A stretch of 64,000 nt of DNA, taken from Chitinilyticum litopenaei DSM 21440. Its GTDB lineage: Bacteria > Pseudomonadota > Gammaproteobacteria > Burkholderiales > Chitinibacteraceae. Location: the NCBI RefSeq assembly GCF_000428145.1, contig NZ_ATZJ01000001.1, forward strand, positions 310,001-374,000, read 5' to 3'. Numbering within the stretch: the first letter of the stretch is position 1; every line of letters starts with the position of its first letter. This document shows positions 33,693 through 42,371 of this stretch, piece after piece. The notes below the pieces were generated by a model. The model did not search any database. It saw only the letters and a program-made list of their open reading frames with translations, and was not told the origin of the DNA. Made by a program: the position numbers and the translations under genes.

Positions 33693-34601
33693 TCAGGCGC
33701 CGCCGGGGCGACGGGTGTCTTCCTCGCGCTTGCACTCGGGCGCTTCCGGGCGCTCGAAGCAGAGCTTGGTGCGGCAGGCTTCCACCTTGAAGATATTGCT
33801 CTTGTTGGCGCACTCGGCGTAGCGCGCCGAGAAGGAGTTCTGCACTGGCGTAGCTGCTACCGGCGTGATCAGCGGAGTGGGTACCACTGTGGCAATGGGT
33901 GTGGCGGTCGGTTTGGGCACGCGGGTCGGTTTGCTGCTTGGCGAGGGGCGCGCCGTCACGGGTGGCTGGCTGGGCAGGGCGGAGACCACGGCCATGGCGC
34001 TGGCTGCCGGGCTGCTGGCCACGACGGCACTGCCGGCGGCGGCATGGCTGGCAAAGCCGGCCTTCGAGCCGCTGGGGCGCAGGATCTCGACGGGCGCGCT
34101 GGCAGCCGGAGCCGCCGCAGGCTGCGAGGCAGCCGGCGTGCTCAGCGTGCTGTAGGCAAAGTAGCTGCCGCCCAGCAACACCAGCAGGCCCATGCCCAGA
34201 GCGCCCAGCACCAGCACGCCGCTCTTGCCGGGCGATGCCGGCCGCGCCGTCGCAGCCTTGGCCGGCGTGGCCGGCACGGCGGTCGCGGCGGGGGGGATGG
34301 TTGCCGCAGCCCAGGGATCGGGCGTCTGCGCTGCCGCGGTCGCGGCCGGGCTGGCCTCCACGCTGCTTGCGGGGAGCATCTCCGCGCCTGGCTGTGTCAC
34401 GGCAGCGGCCGTGGAGGGCGCACTCGCAGCCGTGACACTGGTGGCCGTCTGCAGCGGCTTGCCGCAGGCCAGACAGAATTTGCTGCCGGCCGGATTGCTG
34501 CTCTGGCAGGACGGGCAGGACAGGGTGAGCGCACAGCCGCACTGCTGGCAGAATTTGGCGTGGTCTTTATTGCTGTAATGGCATTGCGGGCACTGCGACA
34601 T
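33693..34601 (-). CDS. Double zinc-ribbon, single-span membrane protein
   Basis: 302 residues. Two zinc ribbons open the protein: CPQCHYSNKDHAKFCQQCG and CPSCQSSNPAGSKFCLACG. An Ala/Pro/Thr linker, one membrane helix (GVLVLGALGMGLLVLLGGSY) and another low-complexity stretch (KPTRVPKPTATPIATVVPTP) follow, and a short C-terminal Cys motif YAECANKSNIFKVEACRTKL, CFERPEAPEC closes it. The C-terminal motif, with spaced cysteines, resembles small periplasmic Cys-rich tails of betaproteobacterial proteins. Function unknown. Start chosen so that the first ribbon begins at residue 4. Confidence 0.65.
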   Translation of the reverse strand: MSQCPQCHYSNKDHAKFCQQCGCALTLSCPSCQSSNPAGSKFCLACGKPLQTATSVTAASAPSTAAAVTQPGAEMLPASSVEASPAATAAAQTPDPWAAATIPPAATAVPATPAKAATARPASPGKSGVLVLGALGMGLLVLLGGSYFAYSTLSTPAASQPAAAPAASAPVEILRPSGSKAGFASHAAAGSAVVASSPAASAMAVVSALPSQPPVTARPSPSSKPTRVPKPTATPIATVVPTPLITPVAATPVQNSFSARYAECANKSNIFKVEACRTKLCFERPEAPECKREEDTRRPGGA

Positions 34602-34799
34602 GATCGTGGGCGCGGAAGAATGGAACAATGCGCCACATTACAATAGCTTTCGACATGCTTATCAATGAGCTTGATCACAGCCGGGGCATTCTGTATTGAA
34701 TTGGCGACGCCGGCAGTGCGCGCCTGTCATGCGGGCGGGAGGACGGGCTGGCACGCCACAGCACACAGCCATGGCCGGCGCCGTGCTGGATTTTTGCAT

Positions 34800-34847
34800 G
34801 GGTATGAGTCTGCAGCCAATGGTGAGCATGAGCTGCATGGCAATACC
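34800..34847. repeat. GGGTAT-type unit, weak copy
   Basis: GGGTATGAGTCTGCAGCC ... GAGCTGCATGGCAATACC has the family's ends and spacing but a poor stem. Downstream, at 34890-34913, CCGAATCTGCC and GCAGATTCGG form a strong separate hairpin. The 34602-35186 gap otherwise holds only the small frame described next. Confidence 0.35.
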
Positions 34848-34936
34848 TCGTGTCAATTGCTGGCACCCATCGCGCCGGGCCGGCCAGATGCCGAATCTGC
34901 CTGGGCAGATTCGGCCCGGCCAGCTGGTGCGTGGGT

Positions 34937-35008
34937 TCAGCGCGCAGCCGGGCTGGTGCGCGTCCAGAGTTCGGCCATGCGTTCAAGTTTGCGGATCAGG
35001 GTTTGCAT
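34937..35008 (-). CDS. Candidate 23-residue small protein
   Basis: MQTLIRKLERMAELWTRTSP then AAR, an amphipathic helix in form. The reason to list it is the strong ribosome site AAGGAGAA seven bases before the ATG, in a region with no other gene. Tiny genes of this size cannot be confirmed from sequence alone. Confidence 0.3.
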   Translation of the reverse strand: MQTLIRKLERMAELWTRTSPAAR

Positions 35009-35186
35009 TGCGGTTCTCCTTGGTGTGGTGCAGCCATTGTGCCGCCTGCCGGGCTGGCGCCGCTGCGTAAAACTACCCGCGCCGCCGGCCACAATTCCCG
35101 CGCGCTGCGGGTTGCTGCGGAAGTCCGGGGCGGATTTCGGGCACAATGGGCGCCGTCATTCATCGTGCCGCCAAGAGACGTTCATC

Positions 35187-35648
35187 ATGCTGCAACTCGC
35201 GCTGCAAACCGAAACCCGCGCCAGCGGCCTGCCCACGGAAATCCAGCTGCGCCAGTGGGCCGAAGCCGCCCTGCAGGCCGGCGTAGCCAATGCCGAAATC
35301 ACCTTCCGCATTGTCGATACCGACGAGGGCCGGCAGCTCAACCGTGACTACCGTGGCAAGGATTACGCCACCAATGTGCTGACTTTCACCTTTGACGACG
35401 ACATGCCGGCACTGCCCGGCCTGCCCTTGCTGGGTGACATCGTGTTCTGTGCGCCGGTGGTCGAGCGTGAAGCCGCGGAACAGGGCATCAGCCTCGAAGC
35501 CCACTACGCACACCTGACGGTACACGGCGTGCTGCACCTGCAGGGCTTTGATCACCTGGACGACGACGAAGCCGAGGAAATGGAAGGGCTGGAAACGCAC
35601 ATCCTCGCCGGCCTCGGCTACGCCGACCCGTATGCGGCAGAGAAATAA
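35187..35648 (+). CDS. ybeY: Endoribonuclease YbeY (rRNA maturation factor)
   Basis: 153 residues with the metal-binding signature HGVLHLQGFDHLDDDEAEEM (H-x3-H-x5-H) and the upstream NRDYRGKDYATNVLTF typical of the family. YbeY is a zinc-dependent RNase needed for 16S rRNA 3'-end processing and ribosome quality control. Its usual neighbours ybeZ (PhoH-like) and corC are missing here; corC and lnt appear only 5.9 kb downstream. The ATG at 35187 was chosen by alignment with the family's N terminus. Confidence 0.93.
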   Translation: MLQLALQTETRASGLPTEIQLRQWAEAALQAGVANAEITFRIVDTDEGRQLNRDYRGKDYATNVLTFTFDDDMPALPGLPLLGDIVFCAPVVEREAAEQGISLEAHYAHLTVHGVLHLQGFDHLDDDEAEEMEGLETHILAGLGYADPYAAEK

Positions 35649-35678
35649 GCCGGATATGGCATCAGTCTGGCGCGGAGC

Positions 35679-36833
35679 CTACATGCGATGCTCGCCTTCG
35701 CGCGCCTTCTTGATCACGCCCTCAAGCATGCGCTTGCTGTCTTCCTGGGCAGCCTTGTCCAGCGCGGCGCGTTCAGTTTCGCTTAATGGCGTTTGTGCGG
35801 CTTCGTGCTGCAGCTGCGCGTTTGCGGCGGGAACCCCGGCTGGCGCTGCGCTGGCCGCCAGATTCTGGCAATAGCTGACGGCTTCGGGCGAGTTGTTTGC
35901 CCAGGCCGTGACATCAAGGCGTGCATCCAGCCCCATCAGCAGTGCGCGGGTGGTCACCCGGTCATTCGCCAGGCAGGCGGCATAGGCAAATCGCGACTTG
36001 TTCCAGTCGGTGGGGTAGCGCTGAACCAGCGTTTCGAACGCCGGTTTCAGCTTTTCCCAGCGCAGCAGGCTGTTGCGAAACAGCTGGTTGTCGAAGTAGA
36101 TCAGGCCCGAATAGATTTCCGCGTACAGCATCTGCCTATCGCTGGATTTGCGTGTGGCCCTCATGACCAATTCGTCCACTTGCGCGTAGCTGCCGCCCCA
36201 TTTGGGGAGCAGGTCCACTGCGGCGATCTGGTAGAGCGGGGTGTAATCGGGGTAACGCCGGATGCCTTCATCCAGCAGCTCGGCAAGTTCACCGAACTTG
36301 TCCACGGCAGCCAGCCGGTTGGCCAGAATCATTTCCGTATACCACCACGGCGTATTGCGGACTTTTGCCGGCGCGGCGAGCAGCAGCTCGCGGGCATTGT
36401 TCGCATGGGTGCGGATACGTCGCCAGTTTTCCTCCGGCACATCCTTGGCCAGTTTGCTGCCACGCAATTCCCAGGCCTGCTGCATTTCGACCTTGGCGGC
36501 AAAAATCCATGCGGCACTGGAGTTGGGATAGGCCTTGCGCCAGCGGCCGGCCTTTTCCAGCTGGCGGCGGTAAGCGCTGTCGTTGTTGCGTGTCTGTTTC
36601 GCAAGATACTCAAGGCCATTGGCCAGCACGACCAGTGTAGGGGCGCCGTCGGGCGTGCGTACCCTGGGCGACAGGTAAGGGGTGTAGCTGGCTTCGGCGG
36701 CGGCAAAGTCTTCATTGACCAGCGCGAGTACCAGCCGCCCGGTCAGTGCGGTGCGTTCTTCGTTGGCGGTGAGCGCGCCGGCACTGGCGCTGCAGAGCAG
36801 CAAGACACCCGCGGCCATGAGGGATTTGAACAT
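35679..36833 (-). CDS. Exported DUF4034-like helical protein
   Basis: 384 residues with a signal peptide MFKSLMAAGVLLLCSASAGA. The mature part is helical and repeat-like (LVLALVNEDFAAAEASYTPY, RNTPWWYTEMILANRLAAVD, RYPTDWNKSRFAYAACLAND), recalling DUF4034/TPR-type proteins. The C-terminal 55 residues are Ala/Gln/Glu-rich and basic (EDSKRMLEGVIKKAREGEHR). Envelope location is likely, function unknown. A second, truncated copy of the gene lies immediately upstream. Confidence 0.6.
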   Translation of the reverse strand: MFKSLMAAGVLLLCSASAGALTANEERTALTGRLVLALVNEDFAAAEASYTPYLSPRVRTPDGAPTLVVLANGLEYLAKQTRNNDSAYRRQLEKAGRWRKAYPNSSAAWIFAAKVEMQQAWELRGSKLAKDVPEENWRRIRTHANNARELLLAAPAKVRNTPWWYTEMILANRLAAVDKFGELAELLDEGIRRYPDYTPLYQIAAVDLLPKWGGSYAQVDELVMRATRKSSDRQMLYAEIYSGLIYFDNQLFRNSLLRWEKLKPAFETLVQRYPTDWNKSRFAYAACLANDRVTTRALLMGLDARLDVTAWANNSPEAVSYCQNLAASAAPAGVPAANAQLQHEAAQTPLSETERAALDKAAQEDSKRMLEGVIKKAREGEHRM

Positions 36834-36860
36834 CGGCAGGACTCCTGGTGATTCTGGTGA

Positions 36861-37431
36861 TTACAGCGTAATGCCGTCCTGCTTTTCCGCCGGATTGGCC
36901 CAGCGCTGGCACTTCTTGAGGTAGGACTGCCCGCCCGCGCTCCACGCATCCAGGCTCACCCTCGGGCCGAGTTCGGCCAGCAGCCTGCGCGCCACGGCCT
37001 GGTCGCCGGCGACACAGGCAAAGTAGGCGTAGCCGGATTTGTTCCAGTCGCTCGGATAACGGCGCAGCAGGTCGTCGAAGGCCGCGCGCATCAGTGGCCA
37101 TTCCGCCTTGCCGTCGATGAAAAGCCTGCCGCGGTACTGGCTCCAGTCGGCGTACCAGTAAATGCGGGCATACATCGATTGCCCATCCTGCGCGCTGTTG
37201 CCGGCCTGTTTGGCAAACTGGGCCAGGGCCGCAGTATCCGCGCCGGCTTTGGACGTCAGATCGACGGTATGCTCGAAAAAAATCGGGTAATAAGCCGGAT
37301 GGCGTCGCAGGCCCTCGGCAACCATCGCCGAATGCTCCTGTGCCGTATCGGAGGTGGCGAGGCGCTCGATATTGATCAGGCTTGAGTACCACCAAGGGGT
37401 ATTGCGCACCGCTGCCGGCGCCTCCAGCCGA
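36861..37431 (-). pseudogene. 5'-truncated paralogue of the DUF4034-like gene
   Basis: The reading APAAVRNTPWWYSSLINIER ... RYPSDWNKSGYAYFACVAGD ... NPAEKQDGITL aligns to the middle and end of the neighbouring protein (APAKVRNTPWWYTEM ... RYPTDWNKSRFAYAACLAND). Everything before APAAV is lost: at about 37431 the frame runs into a TTTGCGCAC REP unit. A start codon exists inside the REP, so a shortened protein without signal peptide could still be made, but the gene is best seen as broken by the repeat. The ending differs from the neighbour, lacking its basic tail. Confidence 0.75.
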
Positions 37432-37542
37432 GTAGGGTGCGCAAATCCTGATTTGCGCACGCGGTGCGATCGTTGAACATGCGCCCCGGTTCGGGCGAAC
37501 CGCTTCCGGTGCGCAAACCCCAGCGGGATTTGCACACCCTAC
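37432..37542. repeat. TTTGCGCAC REP pair, RAYT-linked (unit 1)
   Basis: GTGCGCAAATCCTGATTTGCGCAC is a near-perfect REP hairpin (37437-37460); GGTGCGCAAACCCC and GGGATTTGCACACC form the second; GTTGAACATGCGCCCCGG lies between. It forms the breakpoint of the truncated paralogue. The gap 37543-37644 contains only GGGTAT-like fragments. Confidence 0.8.
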
Positions 37543-37644
37543 CATCGGGTATTCCATCTCGATTTTCATGGGTATGCCACCGCATGCTTTTGCATGTAAT
37601 GGCTATATCGGCATGCCGTTGCGGGTATTGGTTTATGGGGCCGT

Positions 37645-37756
37645 GGGGCGTGCGCAAATCCTGATTTGCGCACGCGGTGCGGTCGTTGAACATGCGCCCC
37701 GGTTCGGGTGAACCGCTTCCGGTGCGCAAACCCCTGCGGGATTTGCACACCCCACG
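37645..37756. repeat. TTTGCGCAC REP pair, RAYT-linked (unit 2)
   Basis: Direct repeat of unit 1 with few differences (GTCGTTGAACATGCGCCCCG, CGGTTCGGGTGAACCG), ending 60 bases before the RAYT start codon. Confidence 0.8.
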
Positions 37757-37816
37757 ATGTTTTTCCTTGCAGGTGGCGTGTGCCAATAATGGACCTTCCC
37801 TTCTCCGGGGCTGTCC

Positions 37817-38332
37817 ATGTCGCGCTACCGCCGTTCACGCCTCGCCGGGGCAAGTTATTTCTTTACCGTGGTTACGTATCGCCGCCAGCGCATCCTCACC
37901 GATGCCGCCGTGCGGCGTGCCTTGCACGACGCGATTGTGCGGGTGCGGCAACGCTATCCGTTCGTCATTGATGCCTGGGTGCTGCTGCCCGATCATCTGC
38001 ACGCAATCTGGACGCTGCCACCCGGCGATGCGGATTACGCCTTGCGCTGGCGCTGGATCAAGCGCCTGGTCACGCGCGCAGTGGCGGGTGACTATGCGCG
38101 CCCGGACTGGCGGACTGCCTCACACTGCGCGCGGCGCGAAGCGACGCTCTGGCAACGACGCTTCTGGGAGCATCAAATCCGTGACGCGGCCGATTACGCG
38201 GCGCATGTCGATTATGTGCATTTCAACCCGGTGAAACACGGCCTGGTGGCTGCTGCTGCGGACTGGCCGCATTCCACCTTTCACCGCTGGCTGGCGGCTG
38301 GTGCCTATCCGCCGGACTGGGGTGGCCGTTGA
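37817..38332 (+). CDS. REP-associated tyrosine transposase (RAYT)
   Basis: 171 residues of the Y1/IS200-like transposase fold: YFFTVVTYRRQRI, the HUH metal motif LPDHLHAIWTLP, RWRWIKRLVTRAV, WQRRFWEHQIRD, and the catalytic tyrosine region DYAAHVDYVHFNPVKHGLV. RAYT enzymes cut and join single-stranded REP hairpins and are thought to spread REPs as a domesticated function. Both sides carry REP units with a shared sequence, the cognate substrates, and a further pair lies at 22393. All key motifs are intact, so it may be active. Confidence 0.92.
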   Translation: MSRYRRSRLAGASYFFTVVTYRRQRILTDAAVRRALHDAIVRVRQRYPFVIDAWVLLPDHLHAIWTLPPGDADYALRWRWIKRLVTRAVAGDYARPDWRTASHCARREATLWQRRFWEHQIRDAADYAAHVDYVHFNPVKHGLVAAAADWPHSTFHRWLAAGAYPPDWGGR

Positions 38333-38472
38333 GCATGCACCACGGTTTGGGTGAACGGCTTCCGGTGCGCAAACCCCTGCGGGATTTGCACGTCCTGCTC
38401 GCTTTGAACATGTGCCTCGCTGCGGGTGCAATGTTTCGGTGCGCAAACCCCTTCGGGATTTGCACACCCTAC
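38333..38472. repeat. TTTGCGCAC REP units downstream of RAYT (unit 3)
   Basis: Two copies of GGTGCGCAAACCCC-TGCGGGATTTGCAC (second with TTCGGG loop), separated by CTTTGAACATGTGCC, in the same orientation as units 1 and 2. Spacer sequences differ more than between units 1 and 2. Confidence 0.75.
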
Positions 38473-38601
38473 CATCGGGTTTTTCATGAGGGGTATATGG
38501 TTTTATCCCCTTTTTTGATTTGGCTGTAAATGTATGGGTGGTTGGGTATTGCTTTTCGTGGCCGTCGGGGCGCGCATTGCAGCTGCGCGCCGGTCTGGCG
38601 T

Positions 38602-40635
38602 TCAGTCGTCCAGCAGCTGCTGGTACAGATACACCAGCACCCGCGCCAGTTCTTCCGCCGTTTGTTCCTGCGCGGTGTTGCCACCGTGGCCGCCGCCGTC
38701 GGTTTCCAGGAACAGCGCCGGCTGGCCGAGCGCGTGCAGCCTGGCGACCATCTTGCGCGCGTGCGCGGGGTGCACGCGGTCGTCCTGGCGGCTGGTGGTG
38801 AACAGCGCGCGCGGGTAAGGCGAAACGCTGGCCGGGGCGATGTGGTGGTAGGGCGAGTAGGCGGCGAGCGCGGCGCCCTCGGTTTCGTCGTCCGGGTCGC
38901 CGTATTCGTCGAGCCAGCTGGCGCCGGCGTGCAGCTCCGCGTAGCGCAGCATGTCGAGCAGCGGCACCTCGCAGACAACGGCGTTGAACAGCTCCGGGCG
39001 CTGCACGAGGCAGGTGCCGACCAGAAGGCCGCCGTTGCTGCCGCCTTCAATCCCCAGCCGTCGCGCGCTGGTGACGCCGCGCGCGATCAGATCCTCAGCG
39101 ACCGCGATAAAGTCGTCGAAGCTGGTCTGGCGTTTTTCCTTCAGCGCGGCCTCGTGCCAGACCGGGCCGAATTCGCCACCGCCGCGGATATTGGCGAGCA
39201 CGAAGGCACCGCCCTGTTCCAGCCACTGCTTGCCAAAATGATCCAGATAGTAGGGCATCATCGGCAGCGCAAAGCCGCCGTAGCCATAGAGTAGTGTCGG
39301 GGTATTGCCATCCAGCTCAATACCTGATTTGGCTACAAGGAAATACGGTATGGACGTACCGTCGCGGCTTGTCGCGTGGTGCTGGGTGACGGCAAAGGGG
39401 GCGGCGTCGAAGGCCGGCGGCTGCGCGCGCAGCAACTCGGGCGCGGCGTTGCTGGCGAGGTCGTAGCGGTACAGCCCGGCCGGGGTGAGGAAATTGCTGA
39501 AGTTGTAGACGAGCACGTCCGACTGCCAGGGCTGGTCGACGAATTCGATCACGCCGCTTTGCGGCAGCGGGTTGGCGAAGGCCTCCCACGCCTCGCCCGC
39601 GCGGCGGAAGGTCAGGAGCCGGCTCTGCACGTTCTTGGTGATGATCACCGCCAGCCCGTTCAGCGTGGCTTCCAGCATCACATAGCTTTGCTCTGGCGCA
39701 GGCGCAAACAGCAGCGTGGCGGCGCCCAGTTCGCCGGTATCGGCGTCGGCGCGAATGGCTACGAGGCTGCCAGCCGGATACCGGGTGCCCTGGTATTTCC
39801 AGTCCATGTCGAGCTTGAGCAGCAGTTCACCGTGGCTGAAGGCTTCCAGCTCGCAGCGCGGCGGCAATTTCAATTGGCTAATGTCGCCGGCGGCGTCGAT
39901 GTGGAAATAGGCCTTCTGATAGAAACTGAGCGAGGCTTCGATGACGTCGAACGGCGTCTGGTCGGCATCGAGAAAGCGCCAGGCCGACACCATCATCGCA
40001 TCGGGCTCCAGCGCCAAGAGCGACAGCGCGTCGCCCCAGTCCTGCCCGCGCTGCAAGAGCACCGCCTCGCGCGAATAGCCGGATTCGGTCAGCTGGTCGT
40101 CGTCCCAGGCCGGGCAGACGAACACCGAATCGGGGTCGCGCCAGGCGATGTCGCTCTTGCCCAGCGGAAAGTGAAAGCCATCGGCGACAAAGGCGCGCGC
40201 TTCCACGTCGTATTCGCGGCAGACGGTGGCATCGGAGCCGCCCGGCGACAGCGTGAGCAGGCAGCGCTCCGGGGCGAGCGTGCAGTGATCGACACCGTCG
40301 AGATACCAGTCGACCTGCTCGGCGGCCGCCAGGGCATCAATGTCCAGCACGATGTCCCACGCGGTCTGCGCGGCGCGATAACTGTCCCATGTCGTGCGGC
40401 GGTACACGCCGCGCGGGTTCTCGGCGCTCTGGTGAAAGTGATACAGCCAGCCGCCGTGTTCAGAACAATACGGAATCTGCCGCGTGTCGCGCAGCGTCGC
40501 GAGGATGTCGGCCGCCAGCGGCGCCATGCGCGGATCGGTGTCGAGCGCCGCGCGGGTCAGCGCGTTCTGTTCGGCGACCCAGGCGAGCGCGGCGGGTGAG
40601 TCGAGGTCTTCGAGGTGGCGGAAAGGATCGGTCAC
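38602..40635 (-). CDS. Prolyl oligopeptidase (family S9A)
   Basis: 677 residues. The N-terminal beta-propeller spans roughly residues 70-410 and begins after PFRHLEDLDSPAALAWVAEQ. The alpha/beta-hydrolase part has TLLYGYGGFALPMMPYY, NIRGGGEFGPVWHEAALK, the nucleophile motif IEGGSNGGLLVGTCL, the aspartate region QDDRVHPAHARKM and the histidine GGGHGG. No signal peptide, so cytoplasmic. The enzyme cleaves short peptides after proline. Length and motifs match the family fully. The 3' side adjoins the REP array. Confidence 0.92.
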   Translation of the reverse strand: MTDPFRHLEDLDSPAALAWVAEQNALTRAALDTDPRMAPLAADILATLRDTRQIPYCSEHGGWLYHFHQSAENPRGVYRRTTWDSYRAAQTAWDIVLDIDALAAAEQVDWYLDGVDHCTLAPERCLLTLSPGGSDATVCREYDVEARAFVADGFHFPLGKSDIAWRDPDSVFVCPAWDDDQLTESGYSREAVLLQRGQDWGDALSLLALEPDAMMVSAWRFLDADQTPFDVIEASLSFYQKAYFHIDAAGDISQLKLPPRCELEAFSHGELLLKLDMDWKYQGTRYPAGSLVAIRADADTGELGAATLLFAPAPEQSYVMLEATLNGLAVIITKNVQSRLLTFRRAGEAWEAFANPLPQSGVIEFVDQPWQSDVLVYNFSNFLTPAGLYRYDLASNAAPELLRAQPPAFDAAPFAVTQHHATSRDGTSIPYFLVAKSGIELDGNTPTLLYGYGGFALPMMPYYLDHFGKQWLEQGGAFVLANIRGGGEFGPVWHEAALKEKRQTSFDDFIAVAEDLIARGVTSARRLGIEGGSNGGLLVGTCLVQRPELFNAVVCEVPLLDMLRYAELHAGASWLDEYGDPDDETEGAALAAYSPYHHIAPASVSPYPRALFTTSRQDDRVHPAHARKMVARLHALGQPALFLETDGGGHGGNTAQEQTAEELARVLVYLYQQLLDD

Positions 40636-40716
40636 GGCGGCATCGCTGGCGGCAAAAGCGCGATTATCCGGCAGATTGCTGCCGGCAGGCCAATCACTTG
40701 GGGCGTCGGCGGGACA

Positions 40717-41211
40717 TCAGCGGCGGTGTGCGCGTGCGTCTTGCCGCGCGGGGGACTTGTCCTGCAGGGCCGGGCACTGCACGCCGGGGGCGGGGCCGGC
40801 TGCGGCCTCGACAGGCTGGGTCGGCTCCGGCTTGCGCCACAGCCAGCTGCCGACCGCCAGCAGGATCAGTGCGACGGGGATGACGACAGGCCAGCGCCAG
40901 GCGGTGAGTACGCCGCACAGCAGCCAGCCCAGCAGCATGCCGGAACACGCCCAGCGCTTGCCCTTGCGGCTGATTTCGCCGCGCAACAGCCAGGCCTGCA
41001 GGTGCGGGCCGGCGCCGGGCATGGCGAAGAGCCGGGCCTGCAGCGCGGGCGAGGCGTGGCCGAAGGCCCAGGCGGCGATGATCCAGAAAATGGTGGTCGG
41101 CAGCACCGGCAGGAAGGCGCCGATCAGGCCCAGCACAAAGGCGGCGTGGCCCAGCGCCATCAGCGCATAGCGCAGCGGGCGGGATAACTGGCGGGCAGCG
41201 GGAAGCGGCAT
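40717..41211 (-). CDS. DUF454 (YbaN-like) membrane protein
   Basis: 164 residues from MPLPAARQLSRPLR, chosen over an ATG six codons earlier because GGAG lies seven bases upstream. The family signature is LGLIGAFLPVLPTTIFWIIA then AWAFGHASPALQARL, LLRGEISRKGKRWA and two closing helices. Four membrane segments are predicted, and the last 40 residues are a polar tail. DUF454 proteins are inner-membrane proteins of unknown role. Confidence 0.82.
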   Translation of the reverse strand: MPLPAARQLSRPLRYALMALGHAAFVLGLIGAFLPVLPTTIFWIIAAWAFGHASPALQARLFAMPGAGPHLQAWLLRGEISRKGKRWACSGMLLGWLLCGVLTAWRWPVVIPVALILLAVGSWLWRKPEPTQPVEAAAGPAPGVQCPALQDKSPARQDARAHRR

Positions 41212-41504
41212 GGCGGCGCTCCGGAACAACCGGGGATTGCAGTATGGGCCAGTGCCGGCCGGCTTGCCAGCGCTGCCCGGTCAGCACGCCGGCCGGGCGG
41301 CTGACAGAGGCTGCCCACGATTTTCGCGCCAGCGCGCACGGCAAATCGCGAGCCGCTGCGAATCGTGCCGGATGACGGCACGTTGCCTGCAGCTGGGCGG
41401 CAAAGCGGTGCTTTGCCGCCCGTGCGTGCGCGGCGTGCAACACAATCGGCATGGTCTTCGGTTATTATTGCGGTTCCCCGACAACCGGATGTAAGCCCGC
41501 CCCC

Positions 41505-42371
41505 ATGGACGATTCCTCTCCGCAGCAGCAGAAAGCCAGCTGGCTCGAACGCCTGACCCACTTTCTGCTGCGTGAACCGGAAAACCGTGGCGAACTGATC
41601 GAAGTTCTCCACTCTGCCTTTGAACGCCATCTGCTCGACAGCGATGCCCTTGCGATGATCGAAGGGGTGCTCAATGTCGGCGACATGCAGGTGCGCGACG
41701 TGATGGTGCCGCGCGCCCAGATGGACGTGATCGACATCGACACCCCCCCCTCCGAATTCATTCCCTATGTGATCGAGACCGCGCACTCGCGTTTTCCCGT
41801 CGTCGATGGCGACAAGGACAACGTGATCGGCATCCTGCTGGCGAAGGACCTGCTGCGCTATTACGCGCTGGATGCCGATTTCAACATGCGCGACATGCTG
41901 CGCCCGGTGGTGTTCATTCCCGAGGCCAAGCGCCTGAATGTGCTGCTGAAGGAGTTCCGCATCAACCGCAACCACATGGCCATCGTGGTTGACGAATACG
42001 GCGGCGTGGCGGGGCTGGTGACCATCGAGGACGTGATCGAGCAGATTGTCGGCGACATCGAGGACGAGTACGACGACGACGAGGAAGACAGCATCGTGCC
42101 CGACCGGCGCGGCCGCTGGCGCGTGAAGGGCGATACCGAAATCGCTGATCTGAACGCGGCGCTGGAAGCCAGATTCGCCGACGACACCTTCGACACCGTG
42201 GCGGGTCTGGTGATCGACCAGTTTGGCCGCGTGCCCAAGCGCGGGGAAACCATTGCCTTTGAGGGCTACCAGTTCCAGGTGCTGCGTGCCGACAGTCGCC
42301 GCGTGCATTCGCTGCTGGTCGAGCGCCTGCCCGAGCGGCAGACGCGCATGCCCGACGAGGTGGAAGACTGA
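41505..42371 (+). CDS. corC: CorC/HlyC-type CBS-pair protein
   Basis: 288 residues. Two CBS domains (VRDVMVPRAQMDVIDID, FPVVDGDKDNVIGILLAKDL, MAIVVDEYGGVAGLVTIED) are followed by the CorC_HlyC domain (VPKRGETIAFEGYQFQVLRA). It matches E. coli YbeX/CorC in length and position next to lnt. The protein is linked to magnesium and cobalt efflux and to ribosome homeostasis. Stop overlaps the lnt start. Upstream 41212-41504 no other gene is seen. Confidence 0.92.
   Translation: MDDSSPQQQKASWLERLTHFLLREPENRGELIEVLHSAFERHLLDSDALAMIEGVLNVGDMQVRDVMVPRAQMDVIDIDTPPSEFIPYVIETAHSRFPVVDGDKDNVIGILLAKDLLRYYALDADFNMRDMLRPVVFIPEAKRLNVLLKEFRINRNHMAIVVDEYGGVAGLVTIEDVIEQIVGDIEDEYDDDEEDSIVPDRRGRWRVKGDTEIADLNAALEARFADDTFDTVAGLVIDQFGRVPKRGETIAFEGYQFQVLRADSRRVHSLLVERLPERQTRMPDEVED

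Noticed and set aside
37432..38472. REP units around 37.4-38.5 kb as a CRISPR array
   Set aside because: The units are palindromic, unequally spaced and flank a RAYT transposase; there are no regular spacers and no cas genes.
39297..39340. GGGGTATTGCC ... AATACCTGATTTGGC resembling the GGGTAT hairpin family
   Set aside because: Lies inside the conserved coding region of the prolyl oligopeptidase (around GIELDGNTPTLLYGYG) and lacks the inner stem; chance similarity.
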